This document shows, one piece after another, positions 42,910 through 51,482 of a DNA stretch of 64,000 nucleotides. This stretch comes from Arthrobacter sp. Leaf69 (GTDB taxonomy: Bacteria; Actinomycetota; Actinomycetes; Actinomycetales; Micrococcaceae). Positions within the stretch are counted from its first letter, which is position 1. The number at the start of each line of letters is the position of its first letter. The translations under genes were made by a program, and so were the position numbers. Below the pieces are notes generated by a model that saw only the letters and a list, made by a program, of their open reading frames with translations, made no database searches and was not told where the DNA came from. The stretch lies in assembly GCF_001422645.1 (NCBI RefSeq), contig NZ_LMLR01000010.1:776724-840723 (forward strand), given 5' to 3'.

Positions 42910-42972
42910 CCAAGGCCGGCCCCTCCGGCCGGGCTCTCCGGCGGGCTGCTGGAGCCGGACCGGTCACGCCCG

Positions 42973-43884
42973 TCAGCGAGCGGAGGCGGCGGGACGGTGT
43001 GCGAGGATCTCGGCCAGCTCCGCCAGCCGGTGTGCGCGGGCGGATTCCGCCGGGGTGAACGGCTCCCCGGCACGGCTGAAGGTGATCGGACCGTGCCAGG
43101 CGGTCGGGATCCGCAGCACGCTCCCGTCCGCCGGCACCGGCCCTGTGCTGCTTGCTGCGGGCTGACGGCGCGCCGTCGCTGCGTGAGCCACGCTGTCCGA
43201 GTCGGGCACGGGTTCGATCCGTGCGCGCAGCAGTTCCGCCACCGCCAGCGGCAGCTCCTCGGGGTTGGCGGCGATCCTGGCCGCGAGGCTCAGCGCCCCG
43301 GTCTGCCCGTCGGCCATTGCCAGCGCCGTGGTGGGCCAGACATGCGGGTCGGCTCCGCCGCCGTCGCGCAGGGCTTTGAGCAGTTCCGCTTCGCGCAGTT
43401 CGCCGGGAGCAGACAGCACAAACTCGTCCAGCACGCCGCCGTGGACCGGGTGGACATGGATACTGAGGATGTTGGTTTCCAGCCGTGCCAGCGACTGCGT
43501 GAGTTTCTGCAGCGAACCGGGCCGGTCCTTCAGCACAGTGCGGGCCCGCCACAGGGCCGGTGCGGCACCGAGCCGGCTGCGGTGCCGCAACGCGGGGGCA
43601 TGCAGCCAGGTCCGGAGCATCCGCGTCGCGGAGGGTTCCGCCACCCAGATAACCAGAATGGTGGCGGTCAGCGTGAGGACGAGGACCTTGGCTGCATAGG
43701 GCAGGTGCGTTCCCACCACGGCCGCATGGACCAGCAGCTCGATGGGCAGCATCACGGCGATATTGGCCAAGGTCAGCCTGGTTTTGGTGGGTTCGGGCAT
43801 CTGGCCGCAGACTTCGCAGCTCAGCTCGGAGGCCGGTGTTCTGCTGTGATTTGTGCTGCGGGCTGGGGGCTTCATGGGTCCCAT
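42973..43884 (-). CDS. ACT-domain protein with two membrane helices
   Basis: A 303-residue protein. A short cytoplasmic lead with CEVCGQ (about 22-27) is followed by hydrophobic helices at about 39-56 and 63-81, then an ACT domain (ARTVLKDRPGSLQKLTQSLARLETNILSIHVHPV, about 112-145, in part). The C-terminal part is Ala-rich with a GNAT-like ITFSRAGEPFTPAESAR. ACT domains bind small ligands such as amino acids, so it may be a membrane-bound sensor. Function unknown. Upstream of it on the same strand lies mscL (54-nt gap). Confidence 0.65.
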   Translation of the reverse strand: MGPMKPPARSTNHSRTPASELSCEVCGQMPEPTKTRLTLANIAVMLPIELLVHAAVVGTHLPYAAKVLVLTLTATILVIWVAEPSATRMLRTWLHAPALRHRSRLGAAPALWRARTVLKDRPGSLQKLTQSLARLETNILSIHVHPVHGGVLDEFVLSAPGELREAELLKALRDGGGADPHVWPTTALAMADGQTGALSLAARIAANPEELPLAVAELLRARIEPVPDSDSVAHAATARRQPAASSTGPVPADGSVLRIPTAWHGPITFSRAGEPFTPAESARAHRLAELAEILAHRPAASAR

Positions 43885-43938
43885 GATGTCCGCCCGCTGT
43901 TACGGGGCTATTGCCGGCCGGTGACGATTCTGTTCTGC

Positions 43939-44427
43939 CTAGCGGCTGCGTTCGCCGACGGCCTCGACGGCGCGTTCCCCGGCCCGTTCCTCTGCGGCGT
44001 GATCGGCCGTCCGTTCGTGCTCCGCGCCGGCGATCCGGGCCAGCAGGTCACGAATTTCGGCCAGCAGGGCCGTGTCCGCCGGGACCGGTTCCTCCTCCGG
44101 CTCCGCAGTGGCGAGGCGCTTCTTGACCATATGGTTGATTCGGTTCATTGGCGCCACGAAGATGAAATAAACGACGGCGGCCGTGATCATGAACGTGACG
44201 AACGCCGTGATGACAGCGCCGAAGTCGAGGAAGGTCTTATCGTTCCCCGGCAGGATTGGAAAGCCCAGCCCGCGGGTGTTGACCCCGCCGGCCACCGCAA
44301 TGATGGGGTTTACGATGTTCGCCGTAAACGCGCTGACCAGGGCTGTGAATGCGGTGCCGACCACCACGGCGATGGACAGTTCGATCACGTTGCCGCGCAG
44401 GATGAAGTCCTTGAATCCTTTGAGCAT
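43939..44427 (-). CDS. mscL: Large-conductance mechanosensitive channel
   Basis: A 162-residue MscL. The N-terminal amphipathic helix and first pore helix (FKDFILRGNVIELSIAVVVGTAFTALV, in part), the periplasmic loop and the second helix (FMITAAVVYFIFVAPMNR) are in the usual order. A C-terminal bundle helix (ALLAEIRDLLARIA) is followed by a charged tail longer than in most family members. It releases solutes during osmotic downshock. GGAGG precedes the ATG. Confidence 0.95.
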   Translation of the reverse strand: MLKGFKDFILRGNVIELSIAVVVGTAFTALVSAFTANIVNPIIAVAGGVNTRGLGFPILPGNDKTFLDFGAVITAFVTFMITAAVVYFIFVAPMNRINHMVKKRLATAEPEEEPVPADTALLAEIRDLLARIAGAEHERTADHAAEERAGERAVEAVGERSR

Positions 44428-44682
44428 GGGTCCTCCGTGTGCCTTGATGTAACTCGGTGTGCCGTGACCCCGGCGCGGGGGATCAACCGCTAGACGCTAT
44501 CACTTCCGCGGCCCCGTCCGCCGAGGTGTCTCCTGTCTTGTCCGCCGACTTGTCTCTCAATGTGTGCCGGCTCCACTGAATGGATGGGAATGCCGGGTCC
44601 GCGGCCGTCCGGGCGTAAAATCGGGCGAGGATGCCAGCGCCGCCGTCGTAATAATCCGACCGTGAGAAAGGCGCCGCCACCC

Positions 44683-45738
44683 GTGAAGATGCTTGCGGAG
44701 ATGTTCACCATGGCTCCCGGCAACAAGGACCACCAAGTGGCCCTTCGTTGCGCCATCGGAGTCTTTATCCCGCTGATCACCCTGGTGTTGCTGGACCGCC
44801 TGGACCTGGCGATTTTCGCCTCCTTCGGAGCCTTCGCCGGAATCTACGGCCGCAACGAGCCGCACGCCAGGCGCTCCCGCCTTCAGTTCCGTGCCGGGGC
44901 GCTGATGCTGGTGGTAATGCTGCTCGCCGCCTTGACCGCCCGCGCGGCGGTGGCCCTTGGGCTCACAGCGGCGGAGACCATTTGGCTCCAGGTCGTTGCG
45001 ACCACACTGGTGGCCGGAAGCTGCTCGCTGATCGTCGCCTCGTGGCGGCTCCGCCCTGCCGGCTCGTTGTTCCACATCTTTGCCTTCGCCGCGATCGCGT
45101 CCATCCCCAACCAGCCGCCGCTCTGGCAAGGCATGCTCGTGGGCGCGTTGACCGTTGCCTTCGCCCTGCTGCTCGGGATCTCCTCCCGTGTGGTCCCGAG
45201 CCGCCGGACGCCGTGGGTGCCGGCCGCCGCGGCAGCCCTGACACCGGCAGAAAAGCGGACGGCCCTGCTCGAAAGCATCGGCTACCTCGTGGCGGCGGGC
45301 CTGGCCGGCACCCTGGCAACGCTGCTGGGGGAACGGCTGGGCTTCGGCCACAACTACTGGGCGATGGTGGCCGCCGTAGTGCCGCTGGTGGGCCACACCA
45401 CCCGTCACCGCGTCAGCCGCGGTCTGCAGAGAATCGTGGGCACCGCTCTCGGGCTGGTGCTGCTCGCGGCGATCCTGCTCCTCCAGCCCGTCCCTTGGCA
45501 GACAGTCCTGGTGATCGCCGCCTGCCAGTTCGGCGCGGAGATGTTCATCGCCCGCCAGTATGTCCTGGCGCAGATCTTCGTGACGCCGTTGGCCCTGATC
45601 TCGACGCTGCTCGTCGCGCCCGTGCCGCCGGGCATCCTGCTGCGGGACCGGATCTTCGACACTGTCATCGGCGCCGCCGTCGGCATCGCCGTGGTGCTGG
45701 CCCCAACGGTGTGGCGGCGACTCCGCACACCCTACTGA
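44683..45738 (+). CDS. FUSC-family membrane protein
   Basis: A 351-residue membrane protein with roughly 10 hydrophobic helices in two groups around a short soluble stretch (VPSRRTPWVPAAAAALTPAEKRT, in part). Features such as FASFGAFAGIYGRNEPHARR, NYWAMVAAVVPLVGH and TTRHRVSRGLQRIVGTALG match the FUSC/aromatic-acid-exporter-like family. GTG 44683 was chosen with GAAAGG about 10 nt upstream; ATG 44689 and GTG 44662 are alternatives. Substrate unknown. Divergent from mscL. Confidence 0.75.
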   Translation: MKMLAEMFTMAPGNKDHQVALRCAIGVFIPLITLVLLDRLDLAIFASFGAFAGIYGRNEPHARRSRLQFRAGALMLVVMLLAALTARAAVALGLTAAETIWLQVVATTLVAGSCSLIVASWRLRPAGSLFHIFAFAAIASIPNQPPLWQGMLVGALTVAFALLLGISSRVVPSRRTPWVPAAAAALTPAEKRTALLESIGYLVAAGLAGTLATLLGERLGFGHNYWAMVAAVVPLVGHTTRHRVSRGLQRIVGTALGLVLLAAILLLQPVPWQTVLVIAACQFGAEMFIARQYVLAQIFVTPLALISTLLVAPVPPGILLRDRIFDTVIGAAVGIAVVLAPTVWRRLRTPY

Positions 45739-45855
45739 CGGGCGACACGGGGTCCAAGTGCCCTGTCCCGGCGGTACCCCGCACGGAAGGCTAGTCTGGA
45801 CACGACTGCGCCGGGCGACTGCGCAGGGCGACTGTGCAAGCCGACTGGGGGTGCT

Positions 45856-46815
45856 GTGGACGTTGCTGAGGTAACAGCCAAGGACGTGCTGGACGTCCGG
45901 GGGCTCGTCAGGCGCTACGGGGACCTGACCGCCGTCGACGGTGTTTCCTTCCACATCCGTGCCGGGGAAACCTATGGGCTGCTGGGGCCCAACGGCGCGG
46001 GAAAGACCACCATCATCTCCATGGTCGCCGGCCTGATCCCGGCCAACGAGGGCTCTGTCCGGGTGGCGGGCCGTGACATGACGCCGTCCGAGACGGAGGC
46101 CAAGCGGGTCATCGGCCTGGTCCCGCAGGAGCTGGCCATCTACCCGGACCTGACAGCCCGGGAGAACCTGAAGTTCTTCGGCCGGCTGCAGGGACTCACG
46201 GGCAAGGACCTCACGCGGCGCACCAACGAGGTGCTGGAACTGATCGGGCTGAGCGACCGTGCGGGCGACCTGACCAAAAAGTACTCCGGGGGCATGAAGC
46301 GCCGGCTGAACATTGGCATCGGGCTGCTCCACCGGCCCGCGCTGCTGATCCTGGACGAACCCACCGTCGGAGTGGATCCGCAGTCCCGCAACTCCATCCT
46401 CGAGTCCGTGGAACGGCTTTCCGTCGAAGGCATGGCAGTCCTCTACACCACCCACTACATGGAGGAAGCCGAGCGGCTCTGCGACCGGATTGCGATCATC
46501 GACGAGGGCCGCTTCCAGGCCGAGGGCACCCGGGACCAGCTAATCACCCTGACCGGCGGGGTGGACCGGATCAACCTCCGCGGCGGCGGCAGCACGGCCC
46601 TGGCCGCGGAGGCCCTGCGTGCGCTGCCGGCCGTGCAGCACGTTGACAGCGACGGGTCCGGACTCATGCTCACGGTCAGCGACGGACCCACGGCACTCGC
46701 GGGGATCGTGACCGGCGCCGGCGACGCCGGGATGTCCGTCACGTCCGTGGAGATCGTCCGGCCCGACCTTGAGTCCGTCTTCCTGCACCTCACCGGCAAA
46801 GCGCTGAGGGACTGA
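45856..46815 (+). CDS. ABC transporter ATP-binding protein
   Basis: A 319-residue ABC ATPase. Walker A GPNGAGKTT is at 44-52, the signature YSGGMKRRLNIG at about 142-153, Walker B LLILDEPTVGVDP at about 163-175 and the switch His in YTTHYMEEAE. The C-terminal extension (about 220-319) is typical of ABC-2/DrrA-like exporters. GTG start. The two permease genes downstream (1-nt gap, then ATGA overlap) complete a drug- or lipid-type exporter. Confidence 0.92.
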   Translation: MDVAEVTAKDVLDVRGLVRRYGDLTAVDGVSFHIRAGETYGLLGPNGAGKTTIISMVAGLIPANEGSVRVAGRDMTPSETEAKRVIGLVPQELAIYPDLTARENLKFFGRLQGLTGKDLTRRTNEVLELIGLSDRAGDLTKKYSGGMKRRLNIGIGLLHRPALLILDEPTVGVDPQSRNSILESVERLSVEGMAVLYTTHYMEEAERLCDRIAIIDEGRFQAEGTRDQLITLTGGVDRINLRGGGSTALAAEALRALPAVQHVDSDGSGLMLTVSDGPTALAGIVTGAGDAGMSVTSVEIVRPDLESVFLHLTGKALRD

Positions 46816-46816
46816 G

Positions 46817-47989
46817 ATGCGTGGGCTGTGGACCATGGTCGCGAATGACCTGCGGCAGCGCATCCGCGACAAGTCCGTCTTTATTTTCTCCCTCATTGTC
46901 CCGCTCGCACTCATGGGAGTGCTGAGCCTCGTGTTCGGCGGCCTCGGCGACGACACCGTTGACTTGCAGCCGGTCACCGTCGTCGCCAGCGCGGACGACG
47001 CCGACCAGCTGGGTGCCGCACTGCTGGGCGCCGTCGAATCCCTCGAAATCATGGACGTGACCATCAAGCGGGTCCCGGCCCCGGATGTCCGCGGCGAGAT
47101 GCAGGCCAGCGGCGCCGAGCTCGGCATCATTGTTCCCGAAGGGTTTAGCGACGCCGCGCTGTCCGGGCAGGCCGCGTCGGTGCAACTGCTCGAGGGCAGC
47201 GACGCCACGCTCGAATCCGGAGTGCTGATCTCCGTGGTCCAAGGGGTCGTGGACCAGATATCCGCCGGAACGGTGACCGCCGCAGCCGGCGGCATTGCCG
47301 GGCTGCCGCACCAGGATCTCGCGGCGCTGGCCGAGCAGGCCGCGGCCGGGCCGGCCCTGCTGACCCTGACCGAAGGACAGGCAGCCGCCGAACAACTCTC
47401 CCTCCGCGGCACGCTTGTCGCGGGCCAGGCCGGGCTGTTCCTGATGTTCACCGTCGGATTCGGCGTGTTGGGCCTGCTCGCCGAGCGGGAACAGGGCACG
47501 CTGGCCCGGTTGCGGTCGATGCCGGTCACCGCCGTCACGGTGATTACGGCCAAGGCCTGCACCGGCTTTATTTTGGGTGTTGTTGCCACCACCGTCCTGC
47601 TGACGGCCGGCTCCCGGCTGTTCGACGTTTCCTTCGGATCTCCGCTGGTGGTGGCAGCCCTGATCCTCTGCGTCGCGACCGCCGCGACGAGCCTCACGTT
47701 CGTGGTCGCCCGGCTGGTCCGGACGGCTGAGCAAGCGAACGTGGCACAGGCCATCCTGGCGATGGTGCTGGGGATCGCCGGCGGCGCTTTCTTCCCGGTC
47801 GAGGGCACCGGCTTCGCCGCTACGCTGCTGGACCTCAATCCGATCGGCGCGTTTATCCGGGGTTTGGGGATCTCAGCCGGTGGGGGGACTCTCCGCGACG
47901 TGACGGGGCCGGTCGCGGTGATGCTGGCTTTCGCCGCGGCCGGGCTCGTCCTTTCGCGCTTCCTGCCGGACCGGGGGGCGCAGGCATGA
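46817..47989 (+). CDS. ABC-2 type permease 1
   Basis: A 390-residue ABC-2 membrane protein: first helix at about 20-38 (FIFSLIVPLALMGVLSL), a large extracytoplasmic domain (about 45-205), and five C-terminal helices from about 207 with the LAEREQGTLARLRSMPVTAV coupling segment. It begins 1 nt after the ATPase gene. Forms a heterodimeric pore with the next gene product. Confidence 0.87.
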   Translation: MRGLWTMVANDLRQRIRDKSVFIFSLIVPLALMGVLSLVFGGLGDDTVDLQPVTVVASADDADQLGAALLGAVESLEIMDVTIKRVPAPDVRGEMQASGAELGIIVPEGFSDAALSGQAASVQLLEGSDATLESGVLISVVQGVVDQISAGTVTAAAGGIAGLPHQDLAALAEQAAAGPALLTLTEGQAAAEQLSLRGTLVAGQAGLFLMFTVGFGVLGLLAEREQGTLARLRSMPVTAVTVITAKACTGFILGVVATTVLLTAGSRLFDVSFGSPLVVAALILCVATAATSLTFVVARLVRTAEQANVAQAILAMVLGIAGGAFFPVEGTGFAATLLDLNPIGAFIRGLGISAGGGTLRDVTGPVAVMLAFAAAGLVLSRFLPDRGAQA

Positions 47990-49149
47990 AGACCATGGCC
48001 GCGATCGCTGCGGTGGAACTGCGGCGCTTCCTGCGGGACAAGTCGAACATCTTCTTCGTCTTTGTTTTCCCCCTCATGCTGATCCTGCTGCTCGGTTCGC
48101 AGTTCGGTGCCGGCAGCGGCCAGGCCAGGGTGGCCATCTCCGGACCCGGCTCGGCACTGTCCCAGGCCCTGACCGCGGAGCTTGAGGCGTCCGGAGCCGA
48201 CGTCACGGCGACCGGCGCGGACGCGGCGAGGACGGACCTCAGCCGCGGACGCGCCGACGTCGGGCTGTTCCTCGACGACGCCGATGCGGAGGCTTTCGAC
48301 GCCGGGCGGCCGGCGGAGCTCGACGTCGTGGTGGCGCCTGAATCCGCGGCGCAGGCCGTGCTGCAGCAGGTCCGCAGCGCCGTGCAGGCGGTGGGCCTGG
48401 AGCGGGGCCAGCTCGCCGCCCTGAGCGGCGCCGGCGTTCCCCAAGAGCACGCCGGCACGGCCCTGGACCAGGCCGCCGAGCAGGTGGCGGTGCCGACCGT
48501 GGAGATCGTGGACGCGAACGATGTGGAGCAGGAATTCCGGGGGCTGGGCCGGTTCGACCTCGGTGCCTCGCAGCAACTGCTGCTCTTTGTGTTCCTCAGC
48601 TCGCTCACCGGCGCGGCGACGCTGATCCAGGCCCGGCGCTATGGTGTGGTGGGCCGGGTCATGTCGGCCCCGGTCTCCAGCGGCCAGGTCGTCGCCGGGC
48701 AGGCGATGGGACGGTTCGCCATTGCCTTCGTCCAGGGCGGCTTCATCATGGTGGGCACCGCGCTGCTGTTCGGCGTGGACTGGGGCAATCTGTGGCTGTC
48801 CGGCCTGGTCCTGGTGCTCTTCTGCGCGGTCTCGGCAGCCGCCGCGATGATGATCGGATCGGTGATGGACAACGACACCGCCGCAGCGGGGGTTGGCGTG
48901 GGCGCCGGACTCGTGCTGGCCGGCCTGGGCGGCTGCATGGTGCCGCCTGAGTTCTTCCCGGAAACCCTCGCCGCGATCTCCCTCGCCACTCCGCACCGCT
49001 GGGCTTACGATGCGCTTGCCGACATCCAGCGGCACGAGGTCACCCTTGCGGATATCCTGCCCCAGTTAGGAGTCCTGGCGGGCATGGCTGCGGCGCTTCT
49101 CGTGCTGGGCGCCTGGCTCCTGCGGCGAAGCCTCAACCGGGCCCTCTGA
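47986..49149 (+). CDS. ABC-2 type permease 2
   Basis: A 387-residue ABC-2 permease with the same layout as its neighbour: helix at about 22-38, extracytoplasmic domain, then five helices from about 190. The coupling segment is RRYGVVGRVMSAPVSSGQVV. It overlaps the first permease by 4 nt (ATGA). Substrate not predictable; related systems export drugs, lipids or glycoconjugates. Confidence 0.87.
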   Translation: MKTMAAIAAVELRRFLRDKSNIFFVFVFPLMLILLLGSQFGAGSGQARVAISGPGSALSQALTAELEASGADVTATGADAARTDLSRGRADVGLFLDDADAEAFDAGRPAELDVVVAPESAAQAVLQQVRSAVQAVGLERGQLAALSGAGVPQEHAGTALDQAAEQVAVPTVEIVDANDVEQEFRGLGRFDLGASQQLLLFVFLSSLTGAATLIQARRYGVVGRVMSAPVSSGQVVAGQAMGRFAIAFVQGGFIMVGTALLFGVDWGNLWLSGLVLVLFCAVSAAAAMMIGSVMDNDTAAAGVGVGAGLVLAGLGGCMVPPEFFPETLAAISLATPHRWAYDALADIQRHEVTLADILPQLGVLAGMAAALLVLGAWLLRRSLNRAL

Positions 49150-49175
49150 CCGCCGGAGCGCCGCAGCCTGACGGG

Positions 49176-50426
49176 CTAGATTTCCGCGGGCGCCGACTCC
49201 CCCGCGACCTCAGCAGCTGCAGGCTCGCTGTGCGGGACCCGCTGCGGCACGATGGCCAGTGCGGCCACGGCAATCAGGGCCGCTGCGGCGAAGACGTAGA
49301 AACCCCAAGGGTAGGCGATGCCGGCGGCCACCAGGGTGCCGGTGACGGCTGGGCCCAGGATGGCGCCCAGGCGGCCGACGCCCGCGGAGTAGCCCAGGGC
49401 GGTGGCCCGCAGCCGGCTGGGGAAGAGCTGGCTCACCCAGGCGTAGACCAGGACCTGTGAGCTGAAGACGAAGACGCCGGTGACGAACACAGCCGCGTTG
49501 AGGAGCAGTTCATTCTGCAGCTTGATACTCAGCACGGCAAGGAGAACGGCCGACAGGCCGAACCACAGCAGGACCACCTTTTTGGCACCGTGCCTGTCCG
49601 CGAGGACACCGGCGACGAAGAGCCCGACGACAGCGCCCACGTTGAGGACAAGCAGCTGCCCGATGCCGGCAGCGATGGAGTAGCCGGCGGAGGCCATCAG
49701 CTGCGGAAGCCACGTGTTCAGGCCGTAGACGAGCAGCAGCCCCATGAAGGACGCGATCCCGATTCCGACTGCGACCACAGGGTAGGGCTTCTTGGCGAGG
49801 TCGCGGAAGCTGGCCGCCTGCGCCGGTTCAGCGGCCTGGCGGACCGGCGGCAGGGACTCGGGCAGCTTGAACCACAGGAACGGCAGCAAGGCCAGCCCGG
49901 CAGCGCCACCGATGATGAACATCATCCGCCAGTTCGGGATCAGCGCGAGGGCCAGGAGGGCCGTGAGGACAGCGCCGACGTGGTAACCGGTCATGGTCCT
50001 GGTGGTGGACCGGCCGGCCGACCCCTCCTTGGTGGCGTAGTCGTTCATGTAGGCCAGCGCCGCGGGCAGGCAAGCGCCGAGGCCCACGCCGGCCAGGAGC
50101 CGGAAGATGCTGAACACCAGGACGTTGGGGGCGATCACGATGGCGAGCGTGAAGAGGGAGAACCAGGCAACGCAGGCGATCAGCAGCCGGCGGCGGCCGA
50201 ACCGGTCCGAGAGTGGGGCGATGAAGAGCGCGCCCAGGCCCACGCCCACCAGGGAAATCGTGGCGGCCAACGTGGCTCCGACGGCGTCGAACCCGAGTTC
50301 CTGGGTTTTGATCAGTGTCGGAATGACTGTGCCCAGCACCACCAGGTCGAAACCGTCCAGCACCATGGCCAGCCAGCAGAGCCAGACAGGCCAGCGGGAA
50401 GTGCGGTCAGCGGACGTCATTGGCAT
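49176..50426 (-). CDS. pcaK: AAHS-family aromatic acid:H+ symporter, probable 4-hydroxybenzoate uptake
   Basis: A 416-residue MFS transporter with 12 helices. The AAHS signature DGFDLVVLGTVIP has the two acidic residues Asp24 and Asp27 essential in PcaK; loop 2-3 is DRFGRRRLL. It lies divergent to an IclR gene and close to pobA, so 4-hydroxybenzoate (or protocatechuate) is the likely substrate. The ATG 50426 has GAGG upstream. Confidence 0.85.
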   Translation of the reverse strand: MPMTSADRTSRWPVWLCWLAMVLDGFDLVVLGTVIPTLIKTQELGFDAVGATLAATISLVGVGLGALFIAPLSDRFGRRRLLIACVAWFSLFTLAIVIAPNVLVFSIFRLLAGVGLGACLPAALAYMNDYATKEGSAGRSTTRTMTGYHVGAVLTALLALALIPNWRMMFIIGGAAGLALLPFLWFKLPESLPPVRQAAEPAQAASFRDLAKKPYPVVAVGIGIASFMGLLLVYGLNTWLPQLMASAGYSIAAGIGQLLVLNVGAVVGLFVAGVLADRHGAKKVVLLWFGLSAVLLAVLSIKLQNELLLNAAVFVTGVFVFSSQVLVYAWVSQLFPSRLRATALGYSAGVGRLGAILGPAVTGTLVAAGIAYPWGFYVFAAAALIAVAALAIVPQRVPHSEPAAAEVAGESAPAEI

Positions 50427-50569
50427 GGCAACCTCGAAGATAGGGCTCGGCGTCGAGCGGGCACGAAGGCGAAGGATTGAGCGGGCTTCCGGTGCGCGGC
50501 AACGGGCATTCGGGCAGCATCCGACCTGAGAGTTGTATCACCGGCGGGTGTAACGTGGGACACCTAAAA

Positions 50570-50582
50570 CCATTCAATGGAA
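50570..50582. promoter_or_regulatory. Predicted PobR-type operator in the transporter/regulator gap
   Basis: CCATTCAATGGAA, containing a CATTC-AATG-GAATG inverted repeat (50571-50584), lies 30 nt before the IclR start. The same 13-mer pattern (CC[AG]TTCAA[TC]GGAA) recurs at 51370-51382 before pobA. Confidence 0.6.
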
Positions 50583-50611
50583 TGATGGGCTCCGCCCGGT
50601 AAGGAGGACGC

Positions 50612-51391
50612 ATGGCCAACTCGGGCTCTGGAGATTCCGTGGTGGACCGCGTGGTGCGGGTCATTGCAGCTTTTCCGGAAGGCTCCAATGTCCTGCAGCT
50701 GACGGAGCTGGCCACCCGGGCCGGGCTGCCCCTGACCACGGCGCACCGGTTGGTCCGGCAGCTTGCCGGGCATGGTCTGCTGGAGCTGGGAGCCGGCGGT
50801 TCCGTGCGGCTGGGGCTGCGCCTGTGGGAGCTTGTGAACCGGAATTCACCCACCTTGGAACTCCGGCAGGCGGCCCTGCCGTTTATGGAGGATATCCAGC
50901 AGGTGCTCAACCAGAATGTGAACCTGGCCGTGCTGGACGGCAGCGAGGTGCTCTTTGTGGAGCGGCTGTCCCGGCGGGGTTCGGTGGCCAACCGGGCGCA
51001 GGTGGCCGGACGCATGCCGGTGCACGTGTCCTCCGCCGGGCTGGTGCTGATGGCCAACCAGCCCAGGCACGTGCAAGCCGAGTATGTCGGAGGCTTCGCG
51101 GATCCCACCGGAAGGCTGGCGGTGGACGAGCTGCGCCGCCTGCTGAGCGAAGCGGCCCAACAGGGCTATGCCCAGCTGGCCGGCGTGGTGGACCCGGACA
51201 CCCGGGGCGTCGCCGTTCCGGTGCGGGACCGGAAGAAGCGCACGGTGGCCGCTATCGGCGTCGTGGTCCCCCTGCATGAGACGCGCCTGCAGGCGCTGGT
51301 GCCCGCCCTGCAGACCGCTGCCCGGGGCATCGGACGCCGGCTGGGTGAATCCCAAAGCGTCACCGAATTCCGTTCAACGGAAGTGCCGTAA
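50612..51391 (+). CDS. pobR: IclR-family regulator of 4-hydroxybenzoate genes
   Basis: A 259-residue IclR protein: winged helix with LQLTELATRAGLPLTTAHRL (about 29-48) and a ligand domain with VNLAVLDGSEVLFVERL. AAGGAGG lies 4-5 nt before the ATG. It sits between the AAHS transporter (divergent) and pobA (same strand), and a shared motif is found in front of both targets. It most likely responds to 4-hydroxybenzoate; activator or repressor is not readable. Confidence 0.8.
   Translation: MANSGSGDSVVDRVVRVIAAFPEGSNVLQLTELATRAGLPLTTAHRLVRQLAGHGLLELGAGGSVRLGLRLWELVNRNSPTLELRQAALPFMEDIQQVLNQNVNLAVLDGSEVLFVERLSRRGSVANRAQVAGRMPVHVSSAGLVLMANQPRHVQAEYVGGFADPTGRLAVDELRRLLSEAAQQGYAQLAGVVDPDTRGVAVPVRDRKKRTVAAIGVVVPLHETRLQALVPALQTAARGIGRRLGESQSVTEFRSTEVP
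51368..51382. promoter_or_regulatory. Perfect palindrome upstream of pobA
   Basis: TTCCGTT-C-AACGGAA, a 7-bp perfect inverted repeat, lies in the last codons of the IclR gene and about 100 nt before pobA. It shares CC[AG]TTCAA[TC]GGAA with the site at 50570-50582. Position fits activator or repressor control of pobA. Confidence 0.65.
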
Positions 51392-51482
51392 CGCGAGTCC
51401 TCGCCCCGGCCCCACACTGTTAGCGAGAAGATCCATCCGGCCCGGACACTGATTCGCGGCCCCGCAACGGAGCGAGGACACC

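Noticed and set aside
42910..42972. GC-rich repeats between the triple glycosyltransferase and the ACT gene as a terminator
   Set aside because: CCGG-type repeats could pair in many ways but no defined stem with a T-tract is present.
46540..49035. 831-codon minus-strand frame opposite the ABC exporter
   Set aside because: Low-complexity shadow; the plus strand has an ATPase and two permeases with complete motifs.
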